DNA of 64,000 nt from Actinomycetota bacterium (lineage in GTDB: Bacteria > Actinomycetota > Actinomycetes > Mycobacteriales > Mycobacteriaceae), in assembly GCA_018268465.1 (NCBI GenBank), contig JAFDWN010000002.1, positions 413,043 to 477,042 of the forward strand, read 5' to 3'. Positions 36,761-44,488 of this stretch are shown here, one piece after another. The notes below the pieces were generated by a model. That model had not been told where the DNA came from. It saw only the letters and a list, made by a program, of their open reading frames with translations, and made no database searches. Numbering within the stretch: position 1 is the stretch's first letter; each line of letters starts with the position of its first letter. A program made the translations under genes and the position numbers.

Positions 36761-37204
36761 TCAGCGCTCCCAGCGCCAATACCGTGTGCCGTCGTAGAAC
36801 GGGTTCCGCCCGCCGTCCATGTCGTCGCTGAAAACCTCGACCGAACCCGCCGATTCCAGCGCGGCGTCCATCAGCCGCCGTCGTCGGCGTCGGCGCGGTA
36901 GATCTCCATCAGGCCGACCGGGCGGCCCAGCGGCGTCCAGCCAGCGATCATGTTCGGTCACCGTGGGCACATCCTCGCCCGGCAAGGTCACCACTTCCCG
37001 CTCGATGCCGACATAGCCCAATGGCAGTCGCACCGGCTGCTCGTCCTCGGTGCCGTCCAGCATCGCCCGCTCGGCCTCGGTCAGGTCGCCGTGGTCGTCG
37101 GTGACAGCGGGCCGGTCGAGATACGCGACCGGTGAGCGGCTGTCGTCATCGGCACGGGCGACCGCCCCGAACCCGGAGGTCTCCTTACGAAGGCTTTCCA
37201 GCAT
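36761..37204 (-). pseudogene. hypothetical gene(s), probably frameshifted
   Basis: From ATG 37204 the frame gives about 147 residues: a plausible acidic part (DRPAVTDDHGDLTEAERAML...LPGEDVPTVTEHDRW), then an Arg-rich run typical of a wrong frame. Shifting by one base after EHDRW gives WTPLGRPVGLMEIYRADADDGG and a stop overlapping an ATG (TGATG), from which a 36-residue frame (MDAALESAGSVEVF...YWRWER) runs to 36761. So two coupled small genes with a frameshift in the first are likelier than one protein. No family recognised. Confidence 0.35.
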
Positions 37205-37376
37205 GCCTCGGAGGGAAAGGTGGCGGACCAGGCCGGGGCGGCGGTTCCGGCAGCAGCCGTCGCTATTGACCGAGACAATTGTGGCATCAACGACGCAATG
37301 CAACCCGCCGCCCAGCGTTCCGAATTCTCCCCGCGGAGCGATCGTCCGGGTGGCAAAACCACGCTTCCGCGGTCAC

Positions 37377-37988
37377 CTACAACTCACCAAACATTGTGCG
37401 CACTCCGAGCCCGACGAGGGCGACACCGGCGCAGACGGTGAGTGCGGAGCGCACTGCGGGCCGGTCCAGCACGACTGCGCTGCTGCCGAGAAACCAGATG
37501 AGCCCACCGAACCATAGCGTGTCCACGGCTGCCCAAATCACGGCGAGACCGACTTCGGTCGGCAACGGCGGAAATCCTTCGGGCACGAACTGAGGCAAGA
37601 AGGACAGCGAGAAGATCGCAGCCTTAGGGTTCGTCATGTTGGCGAGGAGGCCTGCCTGAAACGCCGCACGGTGGCTCGCGGACGGGGTGCTGCCCGGCGG
37701 TGTCGAGGTGAGTTTGCGCGCCGTCCATAGAGCCTGGGTGCCCAGCAGGACAAGAAGAGCCGCACAAACGACCCGCATCAACGTGAGGGCCGTGGGTGAG
37801 CTCGCGATGATAACCGCTAACCCCGCACCGGACGCGATGCCCCACAAGATCAACGACAGTTCGTTGCCCACTAGGGTGAAGACTGCGCTGCGGCGGCCGT
37901 GCGCCAAAAGTTGACGGAGCACGATCATCGCGCCCGGGCCGGGCACCATCGCCAACAGCAAACATGTCCCGATGAACAGCAGGATCAT
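37377..37988 (-). CDS. LysE-family amino-acid/metabolite exporter
   Basis: 203 residues with about six membrane segments and the LysE/RhtB signature near the N-terminus (MVPGPGAMIVLRQLLAHGRRSAVFTLVGNELSL) and GLLANMTNPKAAIFSLSFLPQF in the middle. It exports an amino acid or related compound. ATG 37988, 13 bp after the aldehyde dehydrogenase stop, so it is the third gene of the GMC-ALDH-LysE operon. Its product may export what those enzymes make. Confidence 0.85.
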   Translation of the reverse strand: MILLFIGTCLLLAMVPGPGAMIVLRQLLAHGRRSAVFTLVGNELSLILWGIASGAGLAVIIASSPTALTLMRVVCAALLVLLGTQALWTARKLTSTPPGSTPSASHRAAFQAGLLANMTNPKAAIFSLSFLPQFVPEGFPPLPTEVGLAVIWAAVDTLWFGGLIWFLGSSAVVLDRPAVRSALTVCAGVALVGLGVRTMFGEL

Positions 37989-38000
37989 TGGCCAGCTGTC

Positions 38001-39425
38001 TTAGTACTGGATTGACTTGGTTTCGAGGAACTCCTCGAACCCGGCTTGGCCGAACTCTCTGCCGATTCCCGACTGTTTGTAGCCGCCGAAGGGTGCCAGC
38101 AGGTTGTTGGCTGCGCCGTTGATGTCGACGCGTCCGGTGCGCAACCGACGAGCGGCGGCCGTCGCGTGCTCGACATCAGCGGAGAACACGGCGCCGTGCA
38201 GCCCAAAATCGGTGCTGTTGGCGATCCGAATGGCGTCGTCTTCGGAGTCATAGGGCATCAAGCACACGACCGGGCCGAAGATCTCTTCGCAGGCCACAGT
38301 CATTGAGGGTGTCACGTCGGACAACACCGTCCCCGAGACGAAGTAGCCACGCTCGGATTCAGGCGGCTGAGCGGCCCCGCCGGTCACCAGGTTTGCCCCT
38401 TGCGCGACGGCGCCGGCAATGTAGTCGCGAACTCTCTTCTGTTGATTGCGGGATACCAGAGGCCCCAGCGTGGTCGACGGGTCCATCGGATCGCCGAGCC
38501 GATACGATTCAGCGGTTGCCCGTGCGATGTCCTCGGCCTCCGCCAGTCGCCCCCGCGGGACAAGCAGACGGCTCCATGCAAAGCAGGCTTGGCCACTCGC
38601 GAAGAAAACTTGCCGCACACCGGCGTCGACGGCGGTGGCGAGATCGGCATCGGGTAGAACCAGGTTGGCGCTCTTGCCGCCGAGTTCGAGATTGACCTTC
38701 TTGACCGACGCCGCAGCAAGTTCATAAACGCGCTTACCGGCGCGCGTCGAACCGGTGAATGCCACCATGTCGACGTCGCGATGACGGACCAATTGTTCAC
38801 CGATGTGCGGTCCGGTGCCAATCACCATGTTGTACACGCCGGCGGGAACACCCGCCGTGTCGAAGATTTCGGCGAGCAATAACGTGTTCAGCGGAGTCAG
38901 TTCGCTGGGCTTGTGAACGACCGTGCAACCGGCTGCCATTGCCGGGATGATCTTCGACATCGACAACAGCAGCGGATAGTTCCACGGCGAGATCGCCGCG
39001 ACCACGCCAAACGGCTCGCGGAATACCCGCGAATTGGCCACGGTGCGGTAGCCGTCCTGGTCGTAGCCCTGCAGAATGTCGATATTCGTCTGCAGTAAGT
39101 GCTGGGCGAGGCCGACCTGCAGTTGGCGGGATTCCACCAGCGGCGTCCCGACTTCCGCGCAGATCACTTCTGCCATTTCGTCGGCGCGGCGATCAAGCTC
39201 GGCCCCGAGTGCCTCGAGAATCTCCCGCCGCTCCGCGGCGGGCGTCGCTGACCAGGGGTGAAACGCAACGCTTGCCGCGGTCACCGCGTCGTCGACATCC
39301 GACGGCGTGGACGAGCGCACGTGGGCGATGGTTTCTTCTGTGGCCGGGTTGTCGATGCAGAATCGTTCAGGCCCGGCGACGTCGGTGAACTGTCCGTTGG
39401 TGTATTGGCGTGCGTAGGTGATCAC
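38001..39425 (-). CDS. NAD(P)-dependent aldehyde dehydrogenase
   Basis: 474 residues of the ALDH superfamily. Catalytic Cys281 (FFASGQACFAWSR), general base Glu247 (NLELGGKS), cofactor loop FTGSTRAGKRV, and the N169-equivalent in ISPWNYPLLL. The GTG start at 39425 overlaps the stop of the GMC oxidoreductase gene by 4 nt (GTGA), so the alcohol-to-aldehyde and aldehyde-to-acid steps are translationally coupled. Substrate not determinable; the choline-type pairing (GMC + ALDH) suggests an alcohol or amino alcohol. Confidence 0.9.
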   Translation of the reverse strand: MITYARQYTNGQFTDVAGPERFCIDNPATEETIAHVRSSTPSDVDDAVTAASVAFHPWSATPAAERREILEALGAELDRRADEMAEVICAEVGTPLVESRQLQVGLAQHLLQTNIDILQGYDQDGYRTVANSRVFREPFGVVAAISPWNYPLLLSMSKIIPAMAAGCTVVHKPSELTPLNTLLLAEIFDTAGVPAGVYNMVIGTGPHIGEQLVRHRDVDMVAFTGSTRAGKRVYELAAASVKKVNLELGGKSANLVLPDADLATAVDAGVRQVFFASGQACFAWSRLLVPRGRLAEAEDIARATAESYRLGDPMDPSTTLGPLVSRNQQKRVRDYIAGAVAQGANLVTGGAAQPPESERGYFVSGTVLSDVTPSMTVACEEIFGPVVCLMPYDSEDDAIRIANSTDFGLHGAVFSADVEHATAAARRLRTGRVDINGAANNLLAPFGGYKQSGIGREFGQAGFEEFLETKSIQY

Positions 39426-40966
39426 AGCGAATCCTTTTGAGGTGAAGTGGTTTTAAAGGCGAGATTGGATGAGATGAGATCGGCGGCGCGCCAACCGATC
39501 ATCATGGCGGCGAGATTGGTCGTGCCTCTCGGGAGGTGCGGCATGACGGAGGCATCGGCGACGTACAGCCGATCGATGCCGTGCACACCGAGGTTCGGCC
39601 CGACGACCGCGTCGGCCCCGGCTCCCATCCGGCAGGTGCCGACCGGATGGTGATAGGTCACTGCGCGCGAACGTAGCTCTGGCTCGGCGAGGGGATAGCT
39701 CCACCATGCGTCGTCGGGTACCTTCACCACCCCACGCGACGCCGCGGCGGCGATCACCTCGCGTGCGTGGGCCAACAGCGCAGCGCCGGTCGTCAGATCG
39801 TTGGCGTGAGTGAAGTGGCCCAGGTGTACCTCAGCACGTCCATGTGCGTTGAGAACCAGCCGGCCACGGCTGACAGGCGTCATCAGAGCGACCGTCACCG
39901 AAGCCTGCGACGGGCGGGCGCCCGGGTCGAAACATGCTGTCTGGTAGGCGAACACGTGGCCGAGATGCTTCCCAGGCAGATCCGGTTCGAAGGTCAACAG
40001 CGAGCCGTGGGCGGCGCCACGCGGGTAGTGATCGCCCGCGTGGACGTCGACGATCATCTGGAGGAATGGGTGGTCGGCGAGGTTACGGCCGACGGCGGGA
40101 AGATCGGCGACAACAGCGACGTCCGCGACGCGTAGGTCGTCGGCGTCGCCGATGCCTGAAGCAAACAGAATTTCTGGCGACCCGAACGTCCCGGCGGCCA
40201 GGACAATTGCGTCGCCGTCAACGATCTCCGGACCCCTGTCGCTCTCGACGAGGACGCCGCACGCGGTTCCATTGGCTGTGACGACTCGGCGTACCAGGCT
40301 GGACGGCCGGATGGTGACGTTTGGCCTGGCGCGTAGATGCGGCAACAACTGCAGTAGGGTGCTGGCGCGGTCGCCGGAGACCCGGTTGGTGGGCCACGGC
40401 GCGTAACCGAAGGCGTCGGGTTCGTTGTGGTCCTCGATTGCGCGATGGCCGAGAGTTTCGAATACCCCGTTGAGTTCGGCGTCGAAATTGTCAGCCGGAA
40501 ATCGTGTGATGGGGATGGGACCGGCGTCGCCGTGATACGGCAGATTGCCGAATTGCTGGTCACTTTCGAGGCCCACGAATGCTGGCAGGCAGTCCCGCCA
40601 GGTCCAGCCCGGCCCCCATGCGTCGAAACACCGGGGGTGACCACGCACTGCGGCCGCCGCGTTCGCTGCCGAGGTCCCGCCGAGGACCTTACCGCGCGGA
40701 AGAAATGTGCCGGTGTCGGCCGCGACGTAGTCCCAGTAGAACTCGTTCGGCAATAACATGTGCCGGCGTAGCGAGAGGGGCACGAGGGGGCCAGGATCGA
40801 CGCCGGCATCGAGGAGGATGACGTGAACTGCTGGGTCGGCGGATAGCCGCCAGGCGGCCATCATTCCCGCTGACCCTGCGCCGACGATGACGATTGTGCC
40901 CGCGTGCGCAGTCGGCGTCTGTTCCTCTGCGCCCTTTGCTGTCGTCGTATGGATCGTCATGGACAT
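39422..40966 (-). CDS. GMC-family FAD oxidoreductase (choline-dehydrogenase-like)
   Basis: 514 residues. FAD-binding GAGSAG (29-34), GMC signature GKVLGGTSAANAAAAVRGHP, and C-terminal catalytic His in VTYHHPVGTCRMG with GLYVADASVMP-like RLYVADASVMPHLPRGTTN. It oxidises an alcohol to an aldehyde. ATG 40966 with GGAAAGG upstream. A 41-bp element 44 bp upstream recurs at the same distance from cstA, which suggests common control of this operon and the transporter. Confidence 0.88.
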   Translation of the reverse strand: MSMTIHTTTAKGAEEQTPTAHAGTIVIVGAGSAGMMAAWRLSADPAVHVILLDAGVDPGPLVPLSLRRHMLLPNEFYWDYVAADTGTFLPRGKVLGGTSAANAAAAVRGHPRCFDAWGPGWTWRDCLPAFVGLESDQQFGNLPYHGDAGPIPITRFPADNFDAELNGVFETLGHRAIEDHNEPDAFGYAPWPTNRVSGDRASTLLQLLPHLRARPNVTIRPSSLVRRVVTANGTACGVLVESDRGPEIVDGDAIVLAAGTFGSPEILFASGIGDADDLRVADVAVVADLPAVGRNLADHPFLQMIVDVHAGDHYPRGAAHGSLLTFEPDLPGKHLGHVFAYQTACFDPGARPSQASVTVALMTPVSRGRLVLNAHGRAEVHLGHFTHANDLTTGAALLAHAREVIAAAASRGVVKVPDDAWWSYPLAEPELRSRAVTYHHPVGTCRMGAGADAVVGPNLGVHGIDRLYVADASVMPHLPRGTTNLAAMMIGWRAADLISSNLAFKTTSPQKDSL

Positions 40967-41009
40967 GCCTTTCCAGAGTTGGTGGACTGTTGAAGAATCC
41001 CGCGAACAT

Positions 41010-41050
41010 CTTTCGAACTTCTTGCCCGAGATTGGAAGAGCTTCTTAAGC
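41010..41050 (-). promoter_or_regulatory. conserved 41-bp upstream element, copy 1 (GMC operon)
   Basis: 41010-41050 and 43612-43652 share about 30 of 41 bases without gaps. The pattern includes CTTTCGAAC-nn-CTTG-n-CCG, TG-n-AAG, TTC and TAAGC. They lie 44 and 49 bp upstream of the start codons of the GMC and cstA genes, in the same orientation. Confidence 0.6.
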
Positions 41051-41152
41051 CGCAGAATGCTGGCCAGCGATTTCACGTCCAGTACTGCGACTTCGATCTG
41101 ACGGCCGCAAAGTTTTATCCGACAACACATCTCGTGAACCTGTCGCACGGTG

Positions 41153-41344
41153 CTAACAGCAGCGGGGTGAGGGACTGCTGTCGATCGCATCGTGACGGGT
41201 GCGCCAGTAGTCGCGCTGCGACAGCACTGGCTCATCGGGATAACACCCGCCGCGGTGCTCGATATACCGTCTGTAATGGTTATCGCCCATCAACGTGGCC
41301 CAGTACCAACTGATTTGATGGGCGATTTCGCCAGCGCGTCCCAT
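41153..41344 (-). CDS. YbdD/YjiX (DUF466)-family small protein, CstA partner
   Basis: 63 residues. ISWYWATLMGDNHYRRYIEHR and PDEPVLSQRDYWRTRHD match the DUF466 family that accompanies CstA; in E. coli the homologous small proteins are needed for pyruvate uptake by BtsT/CstA. ATG 41344 has GGGAGG 9 nt upstream. Its start overlaps the 3' end of cstA by 55 nt in another frame, so translation is coupled. Too short for most gene finders to call in this position. Confidence 0.75.
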   Translation of the reverse strand: MGRAGEIAHQISWYWATLMGDNHYRRYIEHRGGCYPDEPVLSQRDYWRTRHDAIDSSPSPRCC

Positions 41345-43563
41345 TGCTCTTGCACCTCCCGTTCTGCTCTTGTCGCGATGAGCCCGGAGGGCTCGAACAG
41401 TCGTGACGCCACAGCCTCGTTTTCGGGGAGAGGAGGACCTTGGCCGCGAATCGCGCGAAGGGCCACGATCACTCCAGCGACGAAGATGACGATCACTAGC
41501 GCCGCGAACACGATCGACAGCGATCCTTGAATGAAGGTGTTGCGGACGATCTTGTCGACTTCGGAAGGGGTCTTCGCCGTCAGGCACAGCCTGCCGGCCT
41601 CCTGGGCGGCCCGGCAGATGCCGTGCTGTTTCCAGTACCCGAGCTTCGGGTCGGCCGACAAGATCTTCTGCCAGGACGCCGTCATCGTCACGATGAGGTC
41701 CCAGAGCAGCGGAACCGCGGGTATCCACGCCCATTTCAGTAGCCCGCCTTTGATCACCGCGACGGCGACGACGGTCAGCGCGATGGCTGCCAGCAGTTGG
41801 TTGGCGATACCGAACAACGGGAAGAGGGTGTTGATCCCGCCGAGCGGATCGGTGACCCCCATCAGCAGGATCGCGCCCCATGCAGCGACGATGACGATGC
41901 TGCAGATCCACGCGCCGACGCGCCAACTGGGGTTTTTCAGCATGCGCAGCGGACCGCCGAAGTTGCTCAACCCGTCTGACAGCATGAAACGCGCCACCCG
42001 CGTCCCCGCGTCAACCGTAGTGAGGATGAACAGCGCCTCGAACATGAGGGCGAAGTGGTACCAGAACGCTTGGAGCGCTTCGCCGCCGAACACCCGGTGC
42101 AGCACTTCGGACATGCCGATCGCCAGGGTGGGTGCGCCGCCGGTGCGCGAGACGATCGACTCTTCACCGACGTTCTCGGCGATTCTGGCGAGTTGGTCGG
42201 GCGTTATCGGGGCGCCGGACAATCGAAGTCCGTTGACGTATTCGGCTGCCGTCGCGCCGGTGGCTCCGGTTTGGGCCGAAGATGCGTTGATGGCGAAATA
42301 CAGGTGCTGGTTCAGGATTGCCGCGGTGATGAGCGCCATGATGCCGACAAAAGACTCGGTGAGCATGCCGCCATAGCCGATCAACCGCATCTGGCCTTCT
42401 TTCTTGAGCAGTTTCGGTGTGGTGCCTGACGAGATCAGGGCGTGAAACCCCGAGAGGGCGCCGCACGCGATCGTGATGAACAGGAATGGAAATAGTGAGC
42501 CCGCGAAGACGGGTCCGTTGCCGGTACTCGCGAATTGCGAGATCGCGGGCGCTTCAATGTTGGGTCGAGCGAGCAGGATTCCAAGCGCCAACAGTGCGAC
42601 GGTGCCAACCTTCATAAAAGTCGACAGGTAGTCGCGTGGCGCCAGCAGGAACCACACCGGCAGCACCGAGGCCGCGAAGCCGTAAACGATGATGCACCAC
42701 GACAGCGACACCTTCGACAGCGTGAACCAGTCTGCGCCCCAAGCTGTTCCGGAAACATAGCCGCCCATGATCACGGCGAGCAGAAGCAGTGTAACGCCGA
42801 TGAGCGAGACTTCGGACACTCGGCCGGGACGGAAAAACCTCAGATACAGGCCCATGAATATGGCGATGGGGATAGTCATCGCTATGGAAAAGACACCCCA
42901 CGGGCTTTCGGCAAGCGCGCCTACCACAACCAGGGCCAGCACCGCGAGCAGGATCACCATGATGACGAGGACGCCCACGATAGCCGCGGCGCCGCCTATC
43001 ACCCCGAGTTCGTCCCGAGCCATCTGGCCGAGGGAGCGCCCGCGCCTACGCGTGGAAATCCACAGCACCAGATAGTCCTGAACACAGCCGGCGAACACTG
43101 CGCCGACGATGATCCATATCGTGCCCGGCAGATAGCCCATCTGCATGGCCAGCACTGGGCCGATCAACGGGCCCGCACCTGCGATCGCCGCGAAGTGATG
43201 GCCGAACAGCACGCGCCGATCGGTCGGCATGTAGTCGACGGCGTTCTCGAAACGTTCTGCGGGCGTTGCATTGTCGTCGCGCGGACAGACAATCTTCATC
43301 TCGATCAGCCGCGCATAGAACCGGAATCCGATCACGTAGGTGCAGATTGCGGCGATCACGAACCAGACGGCGTTTACGGTCTCACCGCGCAAGAATGCGA
43401 TGACCGCCCACGCAATGGCGCCAAGAACTGCGATGATCCCGAAGACGATCTTGTGGCGGGCGGTGATCGGGGATCGATCGATGACGGCGACCGGCGGCAT
43501 ATCCTCGTCGGTACGGATGTAAGTGACGTTGCCGTGGGTCACTGACGCGACAGACCGGGGCAT
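41290..43563 (-). CDS. cstA: carbon starvation protein CstA-family transporter
   Basis: 757 residues, about 16-18 membrane segments. Family motifs GHHFAAIAGAGPLIGPVLAMQMGYLP near the N-terminus and SGTTPKLLKKE in the middle are clear. CstA-type proteins import pyruvate or peptides during carbon limitation. ATG 43563 is preferred (GGAAGGA 7 nt upstream) over a start five codons earlier. The C-terminus overlaps the YbdD-like gene. Upstream lies a copy of the 41-bp element also found before the GMC operon. Confidence 0.92.
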   Translation of the reverse strand: MPRSVASVTHGNVTYIRTDEDMPPVAVIDRSPITARHKIVFGIIAVLGAIAWAVIAFLRGETVNAVWFVIAAICTYVIGFRFYARLIEMKIVCPRDDNATPAERFENAVDYMPTDRRVLFGHHFAAIAGAGPLIGPVLAMQMGYLPGTIWIIVGAVFAGCVQDYLVLWISTRRRGRSLGQMARDELGVIGGAAAIVGVLVIMVILLAVLALVVVGALAESPWGVFSIAMTIPIAIFMGLYLRFFRPGRVSEVSLIGVTLLLLAVIMGGYVSGTAWGADWFTLSKVSLSWCIIVYGFAASVLPVWFLLAPRDYLSTFMKVGTVALLALGILLARPNIEAPAISQFASTGNGPVFAGSLFPFLFITIACGALSGFHALISSGTTPKLLKKEGQMRLIGYGGMLTESFVGIMALITAAILNQHLYFAINASSAQTGATGATAAEYVNGLRLSGAPITPDQLARIAENVGEESIVSRTGGAPTLAIGMSEVLHRVFGGEALQAFWYHFALMFEALFILTTVDAGTRVARFMLSDGLSNFGGPLRMLKNPSWRVGAWICSIVIVAAWGAILLMGVTDPLGGINTLFPLFGIANQLLAAIALTVVAVAVIKGGLLKWAWIPAVPLLWDLIVTMTASWQKILSADPKLGYWKQHGICRAAQEAGRLCLTAKTPSEVDKIVRNTFIQGSLSIVFAALVIVIFVAGVIVALRAIRGQGPPLPENEAVASRLFEPSGLIATRAEREVQEQWDALAKSPIKSVGTGPR

Positions 43564-43611
43564 AAGGATTCCTTCCACGCGTTATGGACTCCACGAGCAT
43601 CGCGTGGGCGC

Positions 43612-43652
43612 CTTTCGAACGACTTGTCCGCGTCTGAAAGGTTTTCGTAAGC
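43612..43652 (-). promoter_or_regulatory. conserved 41-bp upstream element, copy 2 (cstA)
   Basis: Counterpart of 41010-41050, 49 bp upstream of the cstA ATG. The intergenic region also separates cstA from the divergent methyltransferase gene, so the element may affect both. Confidence 0.6.
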
Positions 43653-43675
43653 GCCACGATCTCCAATCGGCGATT

Positions 43676-44488
43676 GTGAAAGACACCATCTACACGCTCG
43701 GACACTCACGGGAAGAAACCAGCCGCATCGTTCGCCAAGCCGCGGTACTGCGACCCATAACTCAACGTCTATTGGACAGCGCCGGAATCGGCCGCGGCAT
43801 GCGCGTGCTGGACGTCGGCTGCGGCCCGGGCGACGTGACACTTCTCGTCGCCGACGCGGTCGGCCCGACCGGCCATGTCACGGGCATCGACCCCGGCGGT
43901 GATGCCATCAGATTCGCACGCAGTCGAGCCGATGCAAGTCGCTACACCAATGCCGAATTCATCACCAGCAGTCTCGAGGACTTCCCCGCGTCGGAGCGAT
44001 TCGACGCCGTCATCTTTCGGTACGTCCTCATCCACCAAAGCGACCCGCGGGGCTTCATCAGGTCGGCTTCGCAATTCGTCCGCAGCGGAGGCGTGCTCGC
44101 GATGCATGAGATGGATATCACCCGGGGCATGCACTCGTCTCCACGGCTTGGCGCTCTCCATGAGGCCGAACAGTGGGCGATGAGCGCGCTCTTCAATGTG
44201 GGAGCGGCCATTGGCGTCGGCGGCAGGCTCGTCTCGCTCTTCGCCGAAGCGGACTTACCTACACCACAGCTGTTTTCAGAAACCATCGTGGAACGGGCGG
44301 GAGACGGGTTGATCTGCGGATGGATCGTCGACATCGTCCGATCGCTGATGCCTGAGCTCCGCAGAGCCGATCTCGTCCCACGCGACCTCGATATCGACGA
44401 GTTCGAAGGAAGGCTGGCTGCTGCGGCCGCACACCCACCCTGCCAAGTCGAGTTCGTCCCGCAAATGTGCGCGTGGGTGGCGCTATGA
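43676..44488 (+). CDS. SAM-dependent class I methyltransferase
   Basis: 270 residues. Motif I VLDVGCGPGD (44-53), acidic loop GIDPGG, and the UbiE/COQ5-like FDAVIFRYVLIHQSDP. The C-terminal ~110 residues form a lid with RLVSLFAEADLPTPQ. Substrate unknown. GTG 43676 is chosen because MKDTIYTLGHSREETSRIVRQ begins a natural N-terminus; the frame is open further upstream. It overlaps the convergent regulator gene by 6 bp at the 3' end. Confidence 0.82.
   Translation: MKDTIYTLGHSREETSRIVRQAAVLRPITQRLLDSAGIGRGMRVLDVGCGPGDVTLLVADAVGPTGHVTGIDPGGDAIRFARSRADASRYTNAEFITSSLEDFPASERFDAVIFRYVLIHQSDPRGFIRSASQFVRSGGVLAMHEMDITRGMHSSPRLGALHEAEQWAMSALFNVGAAIGVGGRLVSLFAEADLPTPQLFSETIVERAGDGLICGWIVDIVRSLMPELRRADLVPRDLDIDEFEGRLAAAAAHPPCQVEFVPQMCAWVAL

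Noticed and set aside
42535-43545. 336-codon plus-strand frame opposite cstA
   Set aside because: Antisense shadow; charged His/Asp/Arg composition with no domain.
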